Source: Mesorhizobium loti
GTDB lineage: Bacteria; Pseudomonadota; Alphaproteobacteria; Rhizobiales; Rhizobiaceae
NCBI RefSeq assembly: GCF_013170705.1
Contig: NZ_CP033334.1
Location: forward strand, 4,379,501-4,443,500
Length of the DNA stretch: 64,000 nt
Direction: 5' to 3'
The notes under the pieces are model-generated. The model saw only the letters and a list, made by a program, of their open reading frames with translations. It had not been told where the DNA came from and made no database searches. Position 1 is the first letter of the stretch. Each line of letters starts with the position of its first letter. Position numbers and translations under genes: made by a program. This document shows, piece after piece, positions 38,263-47,401 of this stretch.

Positions 38263-39738
38263 CTAGTCCGCCAGTACAGGGGCTTCGGGCCGGCCGCGCA
38301 GCGGCTTTTCCGGCATCAGGCTGAGCGTCAGAAGCGCCAGTATCAGCATCACCACGGCGGCTGCGAAGATCACCCAGAAAGCCGAAGTCCCAGCCACGGC
38401 TCCGCCCGCCTGGGCGCCTTCGCCAGCCAGCGGCAGGCCGTTACCCAGCGCGACGGCACCTAGGATCGCCACGCCGAGCGCGCTGCCCAGCGAGCGCAGG
38501 AACGTCATCACGCCGGTGGCGACGCCGAGATGCTTGGGGTCGACCGCGTTCTGGACCGACACCGTGGCGACCGGAAAGGTGGTGCCGCTGCCAATGCCGA
38601 TGCATGTCGTCAGGATCTCGACGACCAGCAGCGAGGCCTGCCCGGCCACAAGCGTGAGGATGGCGAGACACACGGCGGCGAAGGCCAACCCGATCATGGC
38701 GATCCGCTTGTAGTGGGCGAAGCGTGGGATGGTGCGCCCGCTGAATGTCGCGCCGGCAACCGTGCCCAGCATCAGCCCCAGCAGGGCGGTGCCGGATTCG
38801 CTTGCAGACAAGCCGATGACCGATTGCAGGTAGACCGGCAGATAGACCGACAGCCCGATATTGGAGGCCTGCAGGAGGAACAGGGAAAGCGTGCCGCCGA
38901 GAACGATCGGGTTGGAGAGCACTTCGAGCGAGATCAGCGGCTCGGAAGCGCGCAACAGCCGCAGCGCGAACGCGCACCAGATGATGGCCGAACTTACCAC
39001 CAGCCCGAGGATTTCGCGCGACAGCCACGGATACTCGCTGCCGCCCCAGTTCAAGGCAAGAAGCAGCAGGGCGGTGGCCGCGATCAGAAGCAGCGCGCCA
39101 AGTCCGTCGATGCGATGCCGCTTTGCCGCGACCGGCAGCTTCCTCAGCGGCTTGTTGATGATGGCCATCGCGGCGATGCCGAGGGGGATGTTGATCCAGA
39201 AGATCAGCGACCAGTGCAGGTGTTCGGCGAAGGTGCCGCCCAACAGTGGCCCGGCGATGCTGGCGACCGCCCAGGTGCCCGAAATCCAGGCCGCGTACCG
39301 TGCCCGCTCTCTGGGCGGCACAAGGTCTCCGATCACGGTCTGCGCCAGGGCGAACAGGCCGCCGCCGCCGGCGCCCTGGATGGCGCGCCCGACCACCAGC
39401 ACGAACATGTTGGGAGCCATCGCGCTGACAAGCGATCCCAGAAGAAAGATCAGGATCGCGGCATAGACCGTTGGGCGACGGCCATGGACGTCCGAGATCT
39501 TGCCGTAGAGCGGCGCCATGGCGGTCGCGGTCAGCAGGTAGCCGGTGACGATCCAGGGCAGATATTGCGCATGGCCAAGCGCATGCCCGATGGTCGGCAT
39601 TGCCGGCGCGACGATGGTCTGGTCGAGCGCCGCCAGCAGCATCGACAAGAGCACGCCGCCGATGATGGCGTTCTTTTCGGCCTCGGTCAGCGGTGTTGCG
39701 GCAGCCGCGATGGTCTGCTTTTCGACAGCCTGGTCCAT
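38263..39738 (-). CDS. DHA2/EmrB-type MFS multidrug transporter
   Basis: The 491-residue protein has 14 predicted membrane helices with the MFS motif A-like GKISDVHGRRPTVY and the DHA2 motif C-like ISGTWAVASIAGPLLGG. This family exports drugs or metabolites by proton antiport. No membrane-fusion partner or regulator gene is adjacent. A perfect 17-bp palindrome lies 154 bp upstream of the start. Confidence 0.92.
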   Translation of the reverse strand: MDQAVEKQTIAAAATPLTEAEKNAIIGGVLLSMLLAALDQTIVAPAMPTIGHALGHAQYLPWIVTGYLLTATAMAPLYGKISDVHGRRPTVYAAILIFLLGSLVSAMAPNMFVLVVGRAIQGAGGGGLFALAQTVIGDLVPPRERARYAAWISGTWAVASIAGPLLGGTFAEHLHWSLIFWINIPLGIAAMAIINKPLRKLPVAAKRHRIDGLGALLLIAATALLLLALNWGGSEYPWLSREILGLVVSSAIIWCAFALRLLRASEPLISLEVLSNPIVLGGTLSLFLLQASNIGLSVYLPVYLQSVIGLSASESGTALLGLMLGTVAGATFSGRTIPRFAHYKRIAMIGLAFAAVCLAILTLVAGQASLLVVEILTTCIGIGSGTTFPVATVSVQNAVDPKHLGVATGVMTFLRSLGSALGVAILGAVALGNGLPLAGEGAQAGGAVAGTSAFWVIFAAAVVMLILALLTLSLMPEKPLRGRPEAPVLAD

Positions 39739-39891
39739 AGTCTTTTGTCCATGTGCTCGCGCGCTGTCCGGATCACCGATTGGGCTTGTCTGGTGGGTGC
39801 GCCGCGCGATCGGCCGTGATGCCCGTGCTTGGAGGGTTGTGCCCTGCCAACCCGTGATATGTCGTTCCGTATAGGCCGATTTCGACTGCCG

Positions 39892-39908
39892 TTCGAAAAT
39901 TTTTCGAA
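39892..39908. promoter_or_regulatory. Perfect 17-bp palindrome upstream of the MFS exporter
   Basis: TTCGAAAATTTTTCGAA is fully symmetric around one central base. It lies in the 231-bp gap between the DUF922 stop and the MFS start, in the right place for a TetR/MarR-type operator. No T-tract supports a terminator role. Confidence 0.4.
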
Positions 39909-39969
39909 GCTGGCATTACGCTTCGGCCCGATTGGCCTGCGTCGGCGCCACTCGGTGCGCCCGCGAAAT

Positions 39970-40593
39970 TCAGGCCGGCGGCAACTGGCCATTCTGGATG
40001 CGCTCGATGCGATAGCGCATGAGCCGCAGGATACGGCTTTCGAAATTGACGCTTTCGACGCGATCGAACTGCACCTGGGCGCGGTCGTGCCTGGCGAGGA
40101 CGGCGGCGGTGATCTCGGCCGCCTTGGCCTTGGCCGCATCGCAATCCTTCCGGGGATAGGTCGCCTTCAACGCGTCTTCCAGCTCGCGGGCATGATTCTT
40201 GGCGATCTCGACATGGCGTTCTTCGTGGCGCTTGATGTCGGCAGCCAGCGTATCCCAGAACAGCTTGACATCGGCATCCGCGTTGCGCGGGCGGCGCCAT
40301 TCCGGAAGGATTACCTTGACCTTGAGGGTCACGACCGCGTCGGCGATCCGGCAGGAGCCAGCCTGCCGGGCGTAGCTGATACGGGTGGTGAAGGCCATCT
40401 GGGTGGCGCCGGGATGGCGCGAGCCCGTGCTTTTGACCTGCGGCCCGTGTTTGGAGAGCTGCTTCTCGATATCCTCGAGCGTGCTGCCGCCAATGGAAAA
40501 ATAGCTGTATGTTTTCACCACATTTGCCGCGCCCGCCGGGATGGCGGTTGTCACAGCAAGCAGCAGCGCGCAGAGCAGGGTTCGTTTCATCAT
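39970..40593 (-). CDS. DUF922 family exported putative zinc protease
   Basis: The 207-residue precursor has a Sec signal peptide (MKRTLLCALLLAVTTAIPAGA, cleaved near GAA-NV). The DUF922 domain carries HEERHVEIA, an HExxH metalloprotease-like motif within KRHEERHVEIAKNHARELE. It likely acts in the periplasm. Two adjacent ATGs at 40593 and 40590 share the AGAGG ribosome binding site. Its start is divergent from folP, 99 bp away. Confidence 0.85.
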   Translation of the reverse strand: MMKRTLLCALLLAVTTAIPAGAANVVKTYSYFSIGGSTLEDIEKQLSKHGPQVKSTGSRHPGATQMAFTTRISYARQAGSCRIADAVVTLKVKVILPEWRRPRNADADVKLFWDTLAADIKRHEERHVEIAKNHARELEDALKATYPRKDCDAAKAKAAEITAAVLARHDRAQVQFDRVESVNFESRILRLMRYRIERIQNGQLPPA

Positions 40594-40692
40594 ATTGCCT
40601 CTTCGACCACCTTGCTTTACGGCCGTTGCCAACGCAACGGAATTGATCCTTTGCGGATCACACATCATTGATGAACCCATGGTTGATGAGCA

Positions 40693-41577
40693 ATGACGGC
40701 GGGGCGATGGCAGCTGGCCCATGGGCGCCATCTCGACCTTGACAGCAAGGCCGTGGTCGTCGGGATCCTCAACGTCACTCCCGACAGCTTTTCCGACGGT
40801 GGCCTGTTTGATGCTCCCGAGGCGGCACTGGCCCGGGCACGTCGCATGGTCGACGAAGGGGCCCGGATCATCGATGTTGGTGGAGAATCGACCCGGCCGG
40901 GCGCTGCCGCGATATCGGCCAGCGAGGAACAGGCGCGTGTCCTGCCGGTGATCGAGGCGCTGGCACGTTCCGGCGAGGTGCTGATTTCGGTCGACACCTA
41001 TCGTGCCGAGACCGCTCGGCTTGCGGTGGCTGCCGGCGCGCATGTCGTCAACGATGTCTGGGGTTTGCAGCGCGAGCCCGACATTGCGCGGGTCGCCGCC
41101 GAAACCGGCGCCGGGCTCATCATCATGCACACGGGCCGGGATCGCGAAAAGCTGCCCGACGTGATCGCCGACCAATTCGCCTTCCTGGAGAAATCGCTGG
41201 AAATCGCCCGTCGGAACGGCGTTGCGGACGAGCGCATCGTGCTTGACCCCGGCTTCGGCTTCGCCAAGGAGACGGCCGAGGAAAATCTCGACCTGATGGC
41301 GCGCTTTGCCGAGCTTCATGCTCTTGGCTTTCCGTTGATGGCCGGCACCTCGCGAAAACGCTTCATCGGCACCGTCACCGGCCGCGATGCGGCCGACCGT
41401 GCCGCCGGGACGGCGGCGACCAGCGTCATTCTCAGGCTCAGGGGCGCACATCTGTTTCGCGTCCATGATGTCGCAATCAACGTGGACGCGCTCGCCGTGG
41501 CGGATGCTATGCTGGCGCGTGAAACCGCCGCATCGGCCCGAAAATCGGAATCGATTTTCGGAAAGCACGATGCGTAG
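40693..41577 (+). CDS. folP: Dihydropteroate synthase
   Basis: The 294-residue TIM-barrel enzyme condenses 7,8-dihydropterin pyrophosphate with p-aminobenzoate. Signatures are ILNVTPDSFSDGG, DVGGESTRPGA, VDTYRAE, DPGFGFAK and the C-terminal GTSRKRFIG. It is first of a folP-folB-folK folate unit. The last 12 codons (RKSESIFGKHDA) lie inside a palindromic repeat element, so the C-terminus appears to have been extended by element insertion. Confidence 0.96.
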   Translation: MTAGRWQLAHGRHLDLDSKAVVVGILNVTPDSFSDGGLFDAPEAALARARRMVDEGARIIDVGGESTRPGAAAISASEEQARVLPVIEALARSGEVLISVDTYRAETARLAVAAGAHVVNDVWGLQREPDIARVAAETGAGLIIMHTGRDREKLPDVIADQFAFLEKSLEIARRNGVADERIVLDPGFGFAKETAEENLDLMARFAELHALGFPLMAGTSRKRFIGTVTGRDAADRAAGTAATSVILRLRGAHLFRVHDVAINVDALAVADAMLARETAASARKSESIFGKHDA

Positions 41578-41596
41578 ATTCAAAAGTGTTAGAGCG
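41538..41596 (+). repeat. Palindromic intergenic element, family C, copy 1
   Basis: The element starts with a perfect 10-bp hairpin, CCGAAAATCG-GAAT-CGATTTTCGG, and continues through GATGCGTAGATTCAAAAGTG. It provides the folP stop codon. A diverged copy in the opposite orientation occupies 45024-45085. Confidence 0.8.
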
Positions 41597-41648
41597 TATT
41601 TTGTTCGTCCAAGTAGACGCACGTCGCTCTAGATCGGGACGCTGAGCC

Positions 41649-42008
41649 ATGTATGTCATCCGCTTGAAGAATTGCGCCTTCTTTGCCCGGCATGGCGTGC
41701 TCGACGAGGAGGAGGCGCTCGGCCAGCGTTTTTATGTCGACGCGGTGCTGTCGGTCGAACCCGGCCGCGCGCTTGTCGACGATGCCATCGGGGAAACCGT
41801 CAACTATGGCATTGCCTTCACTGTGATCGAGAAGATCATCACCGGCGAGCGGCGCTTCCTGATCGAGGCCCTGGCAATGGAAGTGGCAAAGGCGCTGACG
41901 GAGCGGTTTCCGCAGATCAAGAGAGCCGAAATCACCGTGCGCAAGCCGAACGCGCCGGTGCCTGGCGTGCTCGATTATGTCGAGGTGACCGTTGTCTGGC
42001 CGGAGTAA
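41649..42008 (+). CDS. folB: Dihydroneopterin aldolase
   Basis: The 119-residue enzyme converts dihydroneopterin to 6-hydroxymethyldihydropterin. It shows the family's FFARHGVLDEE motif, a central Glu in GETVNYG, and the catalytic Lys in EITVRKPNAPV. It lies 71 bp after folP and overlaps folK by 17 bp, so the order in the operon follows part of the pathway. Confidence 0.94.
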   Translation: MYVIRLKNCAFFARHGVLDEEEALGQRFYVDAVLSVEPGRALVDDAIGETVNYGIAFTVIEKIITGERRFLIEALAMEVAKALTERFPQIKRAEITVRKPNAPVPGVLDYVEVTVVWPE

Positions 42009-42504
42009 CACCGTATACCTCAGCCTCGGCGGCAATCTGGGCGACCCTGCTGCCTCGATGGCAGCGGCGTTGCGTATTCTCGATGCCGATACGGACACGC
42101 GCGTCGCCGCTGTTTCCTCGCTCTACCGCACGCCGCCCTGGGGCAAGCTCGATCAGCCGGATTTCCTAAACGCCGCCGCCGAACTGTCGACCCGGCTCTC
42201 GCCGCGGGCGCTGCTCGATCTCTGCCTCGATGCCGAGCGAAAGCTGAAGCGGGTACGTGAGGAGCGCTGGGGGCCGCGCCTGATCGATATCGACATCTTG
42301 GTGTTCGGCGACCGCATCATCCACGAGACGGGCCTGGAAGTGCCACATCCGCGCATGCTGGAGCGCGCCTTCGTGCTGGCCCCGCTGGCCGAGATCGCTC
42401 CGGATCTTGCCGTAGGCGGGCGAAGCGTGTCGGAGCGCTTGGGCGCCGTGGACGCCGCCGGCATCGAGCGATTGCCGTCCGGCCGTGACTGGTGGCTAGC
42501 CTGA
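41992..42504 (+). CDS. folK: 2-amino-4-hydroxy-6-hydroxymethyldihydropteridine pyrophosphokinase
   Basis: The 170-residue HPPK has YLSLGGNLGDP at the N-terminus, SSLYRTPPWG, and the metal-binding GPRLIDIDILVFGD followed by VPHPRMLERAFVLAPL. It makes the pyrophosphate substrate of FolP. The only plausible start is TTG at 41992, inside the folB 3' end; translational coupling is likely. Confidence 0.94.
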   Translation: MSGRSNTVYLSLGGNLGDPAASMAAALRILDADTDTRVAAVSSLYRTPPWGKLDQPDFLNAAAELSTRLSPRALLDLCLDAERKLKRVREERWGPRLIDIDILVFGDRIIHETGLEVPHPRMLERAFVLAPLAEIAPDLAVGGRSVSERLGAVDAAGIERLPSGRDWWLA

Positions 42505-42549
42505 AACAATTCCAGGAAGTGTGAGACGGCTTTCCCTGGGGGACGGGCG

Positions 42550-43095
42550 TCAGCCTGAGAAACCGCCTGCGTCCAGGAATGCCTTTTCCTCCGCCGTGGT
42601 TTCGCGGCCAAGCAACCTGTTGCGGTGCGGAAAGCGGCCGAAGCGCTGGATGATGTCGCGGTGCTCCAGCGCGTATTTCAGGTTGAGTTCGGCCCTGGCG
42701 GTGTGCAGTTCGACCGAAATGTCCTGGTCGGCAAGGTTTTCAGCATGTTCGAACGGCAAGTACAGGAACACGCGGACTTCAGGGTCCAGCGCCAGATCAT
42801 GCCCGGCGGCGACCGCCTTCCGAGCAAAATGCTTGGCCAGCGAGTCGGTGGCGTACATGTGGCCGGTACCGCGAAAACAATTGCGCGGAAACTGGTCGAG
42901 CAGGATCATCAGTGCCAGAGAGCCTTCGGCGTGTTCTGCCCAGTCGTCGCATTCGCGCCGCGCGGCGGCGTAGTGCAGATCAAGAAAGCGGTCGCGGAAA
43001 CCGGCATCGAAGGCATCGTTCTTCTCGAACCATGCATCCTCGCCGGCGTCACGCCAGAATTTGGTGACCGACAGGGCCCCGCTGTCCAATTCCAT
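42550..43095 (-). CDS. DUF924 family protein
   Basis: The 181-residue protein is a TPR-like all-helical DUF924 member: WRDAGEDAWFEKNDAFDAGF at the start, LALMILLDQFPRNCFRGTGHMYATD, and VFLYLPFEHAE. The function of the family is not established. The ATG at 43095 has AGGGAAG upstream; a TTG at 43113 would overlap the preceding antiporter stop by 4 bp. It is probably co-transcribed with the antiporter. Confidence 0.87.
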   Translation of the reverse strand: MELDSGALSVTKFWRDAGEDAWFEKNDAFDAGFRDRFLDLHYAAARRECDDWAEHAEGSLALMILLDQFPRNCFRGTGHMYATDSLAKHFARKAVAAGHDLALDPEVRVFLYLPFEHAENLADQDISVELHTARAELNLKYALEHRDIIQRFGRFPHRNRLLGRETTAEEKAFLDAGGFSG

Positions 43096-43109
43096 GCATG
43101 CTTCCCTGT

Positions 43110-44945
43110 TCAATCGGCGGTTTCGGATTTGTGCAGAACGCCGGCCGTCTCTTCATTGAGTGCCTGACCGGCGCGGCGCGGCGTGGAGAGCGGCGTCGGA
43201 ATCGGCGTGCCGATATTGCCCCGCAAGAAGCGTTGTCCGGCGCGGATGCCTTCGGCGAGCTGGGTTTCGAAGCGGTCGTTGTCGCGGCGCCTGACGTCTT
43301 CGATCGTTTCAGCCACGTCTTCGGGATCAACACCAAGCGATTCCAGGGCCGAGCCACCGAAAACCAGGGCCGATTCGAAGGTCTCACGCAGCTGATAGTC
43401 GACGCCGGCACGAATGAGCTGCAGCGCGGTGCCGCGGTCGAAAGCCCGGGCCAGTACTGTGAGCAGCGGAAATTCGGCCTTGATCAGCTCGGCAATGCGA
43501 ACAGCCGCATCGGCCTTGTCGACGCAGATCATCACCGCGCGTGCCCGGCCTGCGCCAGCCGCATGCAGGATATCCAGCCGCGTGCCGTCGCCATAATAGA
43601 CCTTGAAGCCGAAGTCGGCCGCCGCCTGGATCATCTCGACGTCATTGTCGATGATCGAGACGTCTATGCCGCGCAACAGCAGCGGCTGGCTGGCGATCTG
43701 GCCGAAGCGGCCGAAGCCGATGATCAGCACGCTGCCAGTCAGGCCGTCGGCGATATCGACCCCGTCGAGCGATTGCTCGTCGCGCGGGGTGACATACCGC
43801 AAGGCGATGATCGCCAGCGGCGTCAGCACCATGGAGATGATGACGATCGCCGTCAGGGTCGCGTTGGCCTGGCCGTCGATGATGCCAACGGCAGCGGCGG
43901 CTGAGTAGAGGACGAAAGCGAATTCACCACCTTGCGCCATGAAGACGGCGCGTTCGAGCGCTTCGCGATGGCCGGTTTTGAGGATGCGGGCGACGATGTA
44001 GATGCCAAGCGCCTTCATCACCATGTAGGCGACGACGTAGACGGCAATCAGCTTCCAGTTCGCGGCCACGACATGAAGGTCGAGCGACATGCCGACGGCA
44101 AGGAAGAACAGGCCGAGCAGGATGCCGCGGAACGGTTCGATGTCGGCCTCGAGCTGATGGCGGAAGGTCGATTCGGACAGAAGAACGCCGGCCAGGAACG
44201 CTCCCATCGCCATCGACAGGCCGCTGAGCTGCATGGCGAGTGCCGATCCGAGCACGACCAGAAGGGCGGCCGCCGTCATCACCTCGCGAGCACGGGCGTC
44301 CGCCAGGATGCGGAAGAAGGGATTGAGCAGATAGCGTCCGGCCAGCACCAGTCCGACGATCGCCGCAAGGCCGATGCCGACCTCGGTCAGTCTTTCCGAC
44401 AGGCTGGTGTCGGCGCCGCCGGGCGCAAGGAACGCGATCAGGGCCAGCAGCGGCACGATGGCCAGATCTTCCAGCAGCAGGATGGAGACGATGCGCTGGC
44501 CTTTCGGCGAGGCGATTTCCCCGCGTTCCTCCAGAAGCTGCATGACGATCGCCGTCGAGGTCAGCACGAAACCGGCTCCGGCCACGAAGGATTGCGCGAT
44601 CGAAAAACCTCCGGCCATTCCCACGCCGGTCAAAAGGACCGCGCAGATCCCGACCTGGAGCGCGCCGAGGCCGAAGATTTCGCGCCGCAGGCCCCATAGC
44701 CGTGACGGCTGCATTTCCAGTCCGATGATGAACAGGAACATCACGACGCCGAGTTCGGCGACGTGGAGGATGGCGCCCGATTCGGAAAAGACGCCGATGC
44801 CGAACGGGCCGATCACCACCCCGGCTGCCAGATAGCCAAGGATCGAGCCGAGGCCCATGCGCTTGAAGATCGGGACGGCGACGACCCCCGCGGCAAGCAG
44901 CGCCACCACCTGAATGAGATCGCTGCCTGATGTTTCTACCGCCAT
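43110..44945 (-). CDS. CPA2 monovalent cation:proton antiporter with RCK domain (KefB-like)
   Basis: The ~611-residue protein has about 12 membrane helices in the first 390 residues (MGLGSILGYLAAGVVIGPFGIGVF). An RCK/TrkA-N domain with the nucleotide-binding GSVLIIGFGRFGQIASQPLL follows. It resembles KefB/KefC potassium-efflux systems, but no KefF/KefG ancillary gene is adjacent, so the regulation differs. The ATG at 44945 has GGAA 8 bp upstream; a GTG at 44951 is also possible. Confidence 0.92.
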   Translation of the reverse strand: MAVETSGSDLIQVVALLAAGVVAVPIFKRMGLGSILGYLAAGVVIGPFGIGVFSESGAILHVAELGVVMFLFIIGLEMQPSRLWGLRREIFGLGALQVGICAVLLTGVGMAGGFSIAQSFVAGAGFVLTSTAIVMQLLEERGEIASPKGQRIVSILLLEDLAIVPLLALIAFLAPGGADTSLSERLTEVGIGLAAIVGLVLAGRYLLNPFFRILADARAREVMTAAALLVVLGSALAMQLSGLSMAMGAFLAGVLLSESTFRHQLEADIEPFRGILLGLFFLAVGMSLDLHVVAANWKLIAVYVVAYMVMKALGIYIVARILKTGHREALERAVFMAQGGEFAFVLYSAAAAVGIIDGQANATLTAIVIISMVLTPLAIIALRYVTPRDEQSLDGVDIADGLTGSVLIIGFGRFGQIASQPLLLRGIDVSIIDNDVEMIQAAADFGFKVYYGDGTRLDILHAAGAGRARAVMICVDKADAAVRIAELIKAEFPLLTVLARAFDRGTALQLIRAGVDYQLRETFESALVFGGSALESLGVDPEDVAETIEDVRRRDNDRFETQLAEGIRAGQRFLRGNIGTPIPTPLSTPRRAGQALNEETAGVLHKSETAD

Positions 44946-45023
44946 TCCCACCGTTCCGTTTGTTCAAGGACCGCAGCCGATGCGGTCAAAACCCTGGCGG
45001 CGCGCGGATCGAAGGATGCGCTG

Positions 45024-45085
45024 GGACGCCGTAGCACTTTGATTTTGCGCATGATCCGATCCGAAAATCGATTCCGATTTTCAGG
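45024..45085 (-). repeat. Palindromic intergenic element, family C, copy 2
   Basis: Read on the minus strand this matches 41538-41596: GAAAATCGGAATCGATTTTC, then ATCATGCGCAAAATCAAAGTG in place of ACGATGCGTAGATTCAAAAGTG. It lies 79 bp upstream of the antiporter start, in the same orientation as that gene. Confidence 0.8.
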
Positions 45086-45288
45086 TCTCGCGCCTGGCCG
45101 GAAAGATAGGGGTTCCGGTGCGGATCGAACAGCCTGAATCCAGCCCGGACGATATTGCAGGCGCGTTACACAAGTTGAGGCCGAGGCCGAGTTGCATCTT
45201 GCCACAATCGAGGGTTAGAGCACGCTCGGCTTCGGCCATTGGAGGGTGAGCGACGATCAAGTCGCGCCCTTTTGAGGAGATGACTGAC

Positions 45289-45555
45289 ATGAAGAAGTTT
45301 TTGCTTGTTGCCGTCGGCCTGGCGGTGCTTGCCGGTTCGGCCTGTTCGAAGGCACCGGAATGCACGGCCGAGATTGCCACCAAGAAGGCGCAGGACATGG
45401 CTGCCGCACTGCAGGAAGCGATCACCAAGGACCCGTCCAAGGCAGCTGACCTGACCGCCAAGGTCCAGGCGGTGACAACCAAGTACCAGGGCACCACGAC
45501 ACTTGCCGACGCCTGCAAGGCCTATGACGAGGTGACGGCAGCGATCAAGGGCTGA
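45289..45555 (+). CDS. Small exported or lipoprotein-like protein
   Basis: The 88-residue product starts with MKKFLLVAVGLAVLAGSAC, a signal peptide whose Cys resembles a lipobox, although the -3 residue is Gly rather than Leu. The mature part (~70 residues) is helical and Ala/Lys-rich with a second Cys pair region (PEC and DAC). I do not know its function. The ATG at 45289 has GAGGAG nine bases upstream; an ATG at 45280 is too close to that site. Confidence 0.72.
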   Translation: MKKFLLVAVGLAVLAGSACSKAPECTAEIATKKAQDMAAALQEAITKDPSKAADLTAKVQAVTTKYQGTTTLADACKAYDEVTAAIKG

Positions 45556-45578
45556 CGCCCGGTTCGACTGTTTCAAAG

Positions 45579-45615
45579 GAGGCGGTGGCGATGGGCCGCC
45601 GCCTCTTTGTTTTTG
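45579..45615 (+). terminator. Intrinsic terminator after the small exported protein
   Basis: An 11-bp stem (GAGGCGGTGGC/GCCGCCGCCTC with one G-U) and a 5-base loop are followed by TTTGTTTTTG. Confidence 0.85.
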
Positions 45616-45640
45616 AGGTGTATTACGGCGCGATGCGCGC

Positions 45641-46192
45641 TCAGTTAGGTGCGATGGAGCCGACTTCGACGGCATCGACGCGCTTCAGGCTCATGCCGAT
45701 GACCGGCACCAGCTGGTCCTGGACACGCACGGCAACCGTCACGGTCATCGAATTGTCGTCGGGGATGCGAGCCTGCATGACGCCGCGCAACTGATTACGG
45801 TTGATGGTGAAGACCACCTTGCGGGCATCGACAACATTGCCGCCGATGATATCGAGGCCTGCACCGGCCGAGCCGCCCATGAAGGAACCCTTGTAGTCGC
45901 GGCCCTTGCGCTCGATCTTGGCCGACATTGGCTGGGTGAACACGCCGACACGGCAGCCGCCGTCCAGCGTCATGCCCATCTTGCCGTCGGGCGTGGAGCC
46001 GGTGAAGCTGCAGTTGAACTTCGTGCCCTTGTACTTGCCGGCGATGATTTCGCCCGGACCGACCCATTTGCCTTCGGCCGACTGAAAGAACTGCTTGTCC
46101 GGCTCCGCGGCGGAAGCCCCCGAGGCGACACCGACGACTGCTGTGATCGCGACGGCCAGGGGCAAGATGCTGGACAGAATTACGCTTTTCAT
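45641..46192 (-). CDS. Conserved exported protein of unknown function
   Basis: The 183-residue precursor has a signal peptide (MKSVILSSILPLAVAITAVVG, cleaved near ASA-AEP). The mature part is beta-rich with two Cys (FNCSF and GGCRVG) that could form a disulfide. I recognise no enzyme motif. It looks like the soluble periplasmic proteins common in rhizobia that lack an assigned role. The ATG at 46192 gives the cleanest signal peptide; a GTG at 46201 is alternative. Confidence 0.75.
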   Translation of the reverse strand: MKSVILSSILPLAVAITAVVGVASGASAAEPDKQFFQSAEGKWVGPGEIIAGKYKGTKFNCSFTGSTPDGKMGMTLDGGCRVGVFTQPMSAKIERKGRDYKGSFMGGSAGAGLDIIGGNVVDARKVVFTINRNQLRGVMQARIPDDNSMTVTVAVRVQDQLVPVIGMSLKRVDAVEVGSIAPN

Positions 46193-46315
46193 CGACGACA
46201 CCCGGCAACAAAGAGGCTGTTTGGAACCGGTTTGACCATGAAGAAAATTGGTTAATGCTTCGTCACTGCGGGGTGTCGAAACCGCAATCGGCTCGTCGTC
46301 GGGAAGAGCAGGGCG

Positions 46316-47401
46316 CTATTTGCGGGAGCCCGTCGTTTCGGTGTCCTTCTTCGCGGCGAACGATGTCAATGCAGAGAGGAAATCGCCCAGTCCTGGACGT
46401 TTGGCCGCGCTGAAGGGCAGGGGGCGCGCCGTCTCCATGGCCGCGATGCCGATGCGTGCCGTCATCATGCCGTTGACGACGCCCTCGCCAAGCTTTGCCG
46501 AAAGGCGCGCCGCCAGGCCGTGGCCGACGATCTGCTGGACGAAACTGTCGCCGACGGCGATCGAGCCGGTAACCGCCAGATGCGCCAGAACACTGCGCGC
46601 CAGGCGGAAGAACCCCAGCGTTCCCGGCCGCCCGCCATAGAGTTCCGAAAGCCGGCGAATGAGGCGGCCTGCCTCGAACACGACATAGGCGACATCGACG
46701 AGCGCACGCGGGCTGACCGCCGTCACCAGCGAGACGCGTTTGGCGGCCTCGAGGATCATCACCTTTGCCCGGGCATCGAGGGGGCCGAGAATTTCCGCTT
46801 CGGCCAGGCGCACCAGATTGGCGCCATCGATGATTTCGCCGCGCAGTTCGGCCAGCGCGCGCCGGCCGGCCGCGGTTTCCGGCTTGGCCGCGACGAAAGC
46901 CGAAAGCTCGTCGACCACCGATCGTGCAGCCTTTGGATCGTCGCGCGCGATGGCGTCGAGCGCGCGCTTTTGCAGTTTTTCGACCTCGGCAAGGCGGGCG
47001 ATCGCCAGGAACTCGCGGATCAGGATCACCAGGAGCGCGAGCACGGCAACAACAGCCATGCCGGCGGCCAGCCAGCCCAGCCATTCGGCACGGGCGAACA
47101 GGTCGCGTATCAGCTGGTCGGTCCACAGGCCGACCGCCAGTGAAACCAGCACGCCCGTGGCGCCGAAGAAGATGCTGCCCAGCAGCGAGCGTTTTCTGGG
47201 GGCGATCGCCGGTGGCGGCTCGGCGGCAACGATGTCTGGCTCGTCGAAAACGTCGATCTCCGCCGGTATAACCAGCGCGACATCTGTCTTGAGCGCACGG
47301 GCTTTGCGCGAAGGCTCGGCCTGGCGCGCTTCGGGCGCATCCTGTCTTGGCGCGGCTTCCGGTTCGATGCGGAAGGCCGCCGGCTTGCGGGGCGCGGTCA
47401 T
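46316..47401 (-). CDS. YcjF/TIGR01620 family (UPF0283) membrane protein
   Basis: The 361-residue protein has a charged cytoplasmic N-terminus, two membrane helices at about residues 75-95 and 105-130, and the C-terminal DUF697 region (ALVDVAYVVFEAGRLIRRLSELYGGRPG, VGDSFVQQIVGHG). In E. coli, ycjX and ycjF lie together in the phage-shock regulon. Here the start overlaps the ycjX stop by 4 bp. Confidence 0.9.
   Translation of the reverse strand: MTAPRKPAAFRIEPEAAPRQDAPEARQAEPSRKARALKTDVALVIPAEIDVFDEPDIVAAEPPPAIAPRKRSLLGSIFFGATGVLVSLAVGLWTDQLIRDLFARAEWLGWLAAGMAVVAVLALLVILIREFLAIARLAEVEKLQKRALDAIARDDPKAARSVVDELSAFVAAKPETAAGRRALAELRGEIIDGANLVRLAEAEILGPLDARAKVMILEAAKRVSLVTAVSPRALVDVAYVVFEAGRLIRRLSELYGGRPGTLGFFRLARSVLAHLAVTGSIAVGDSFVQQIVGHGLAARLSAKLGEGVVNGMMTARIGIAAMETARPLPFSAAKRPGLGDFLSALTSFAAKKDTETTGSRK

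Noticed and set aside
39970..41622. 550-codon minus-strand frame spanning folP
   Set aside because: Only the last 207 codons (DUF922, from 40593) are real; the upstream part is antisense to folP.
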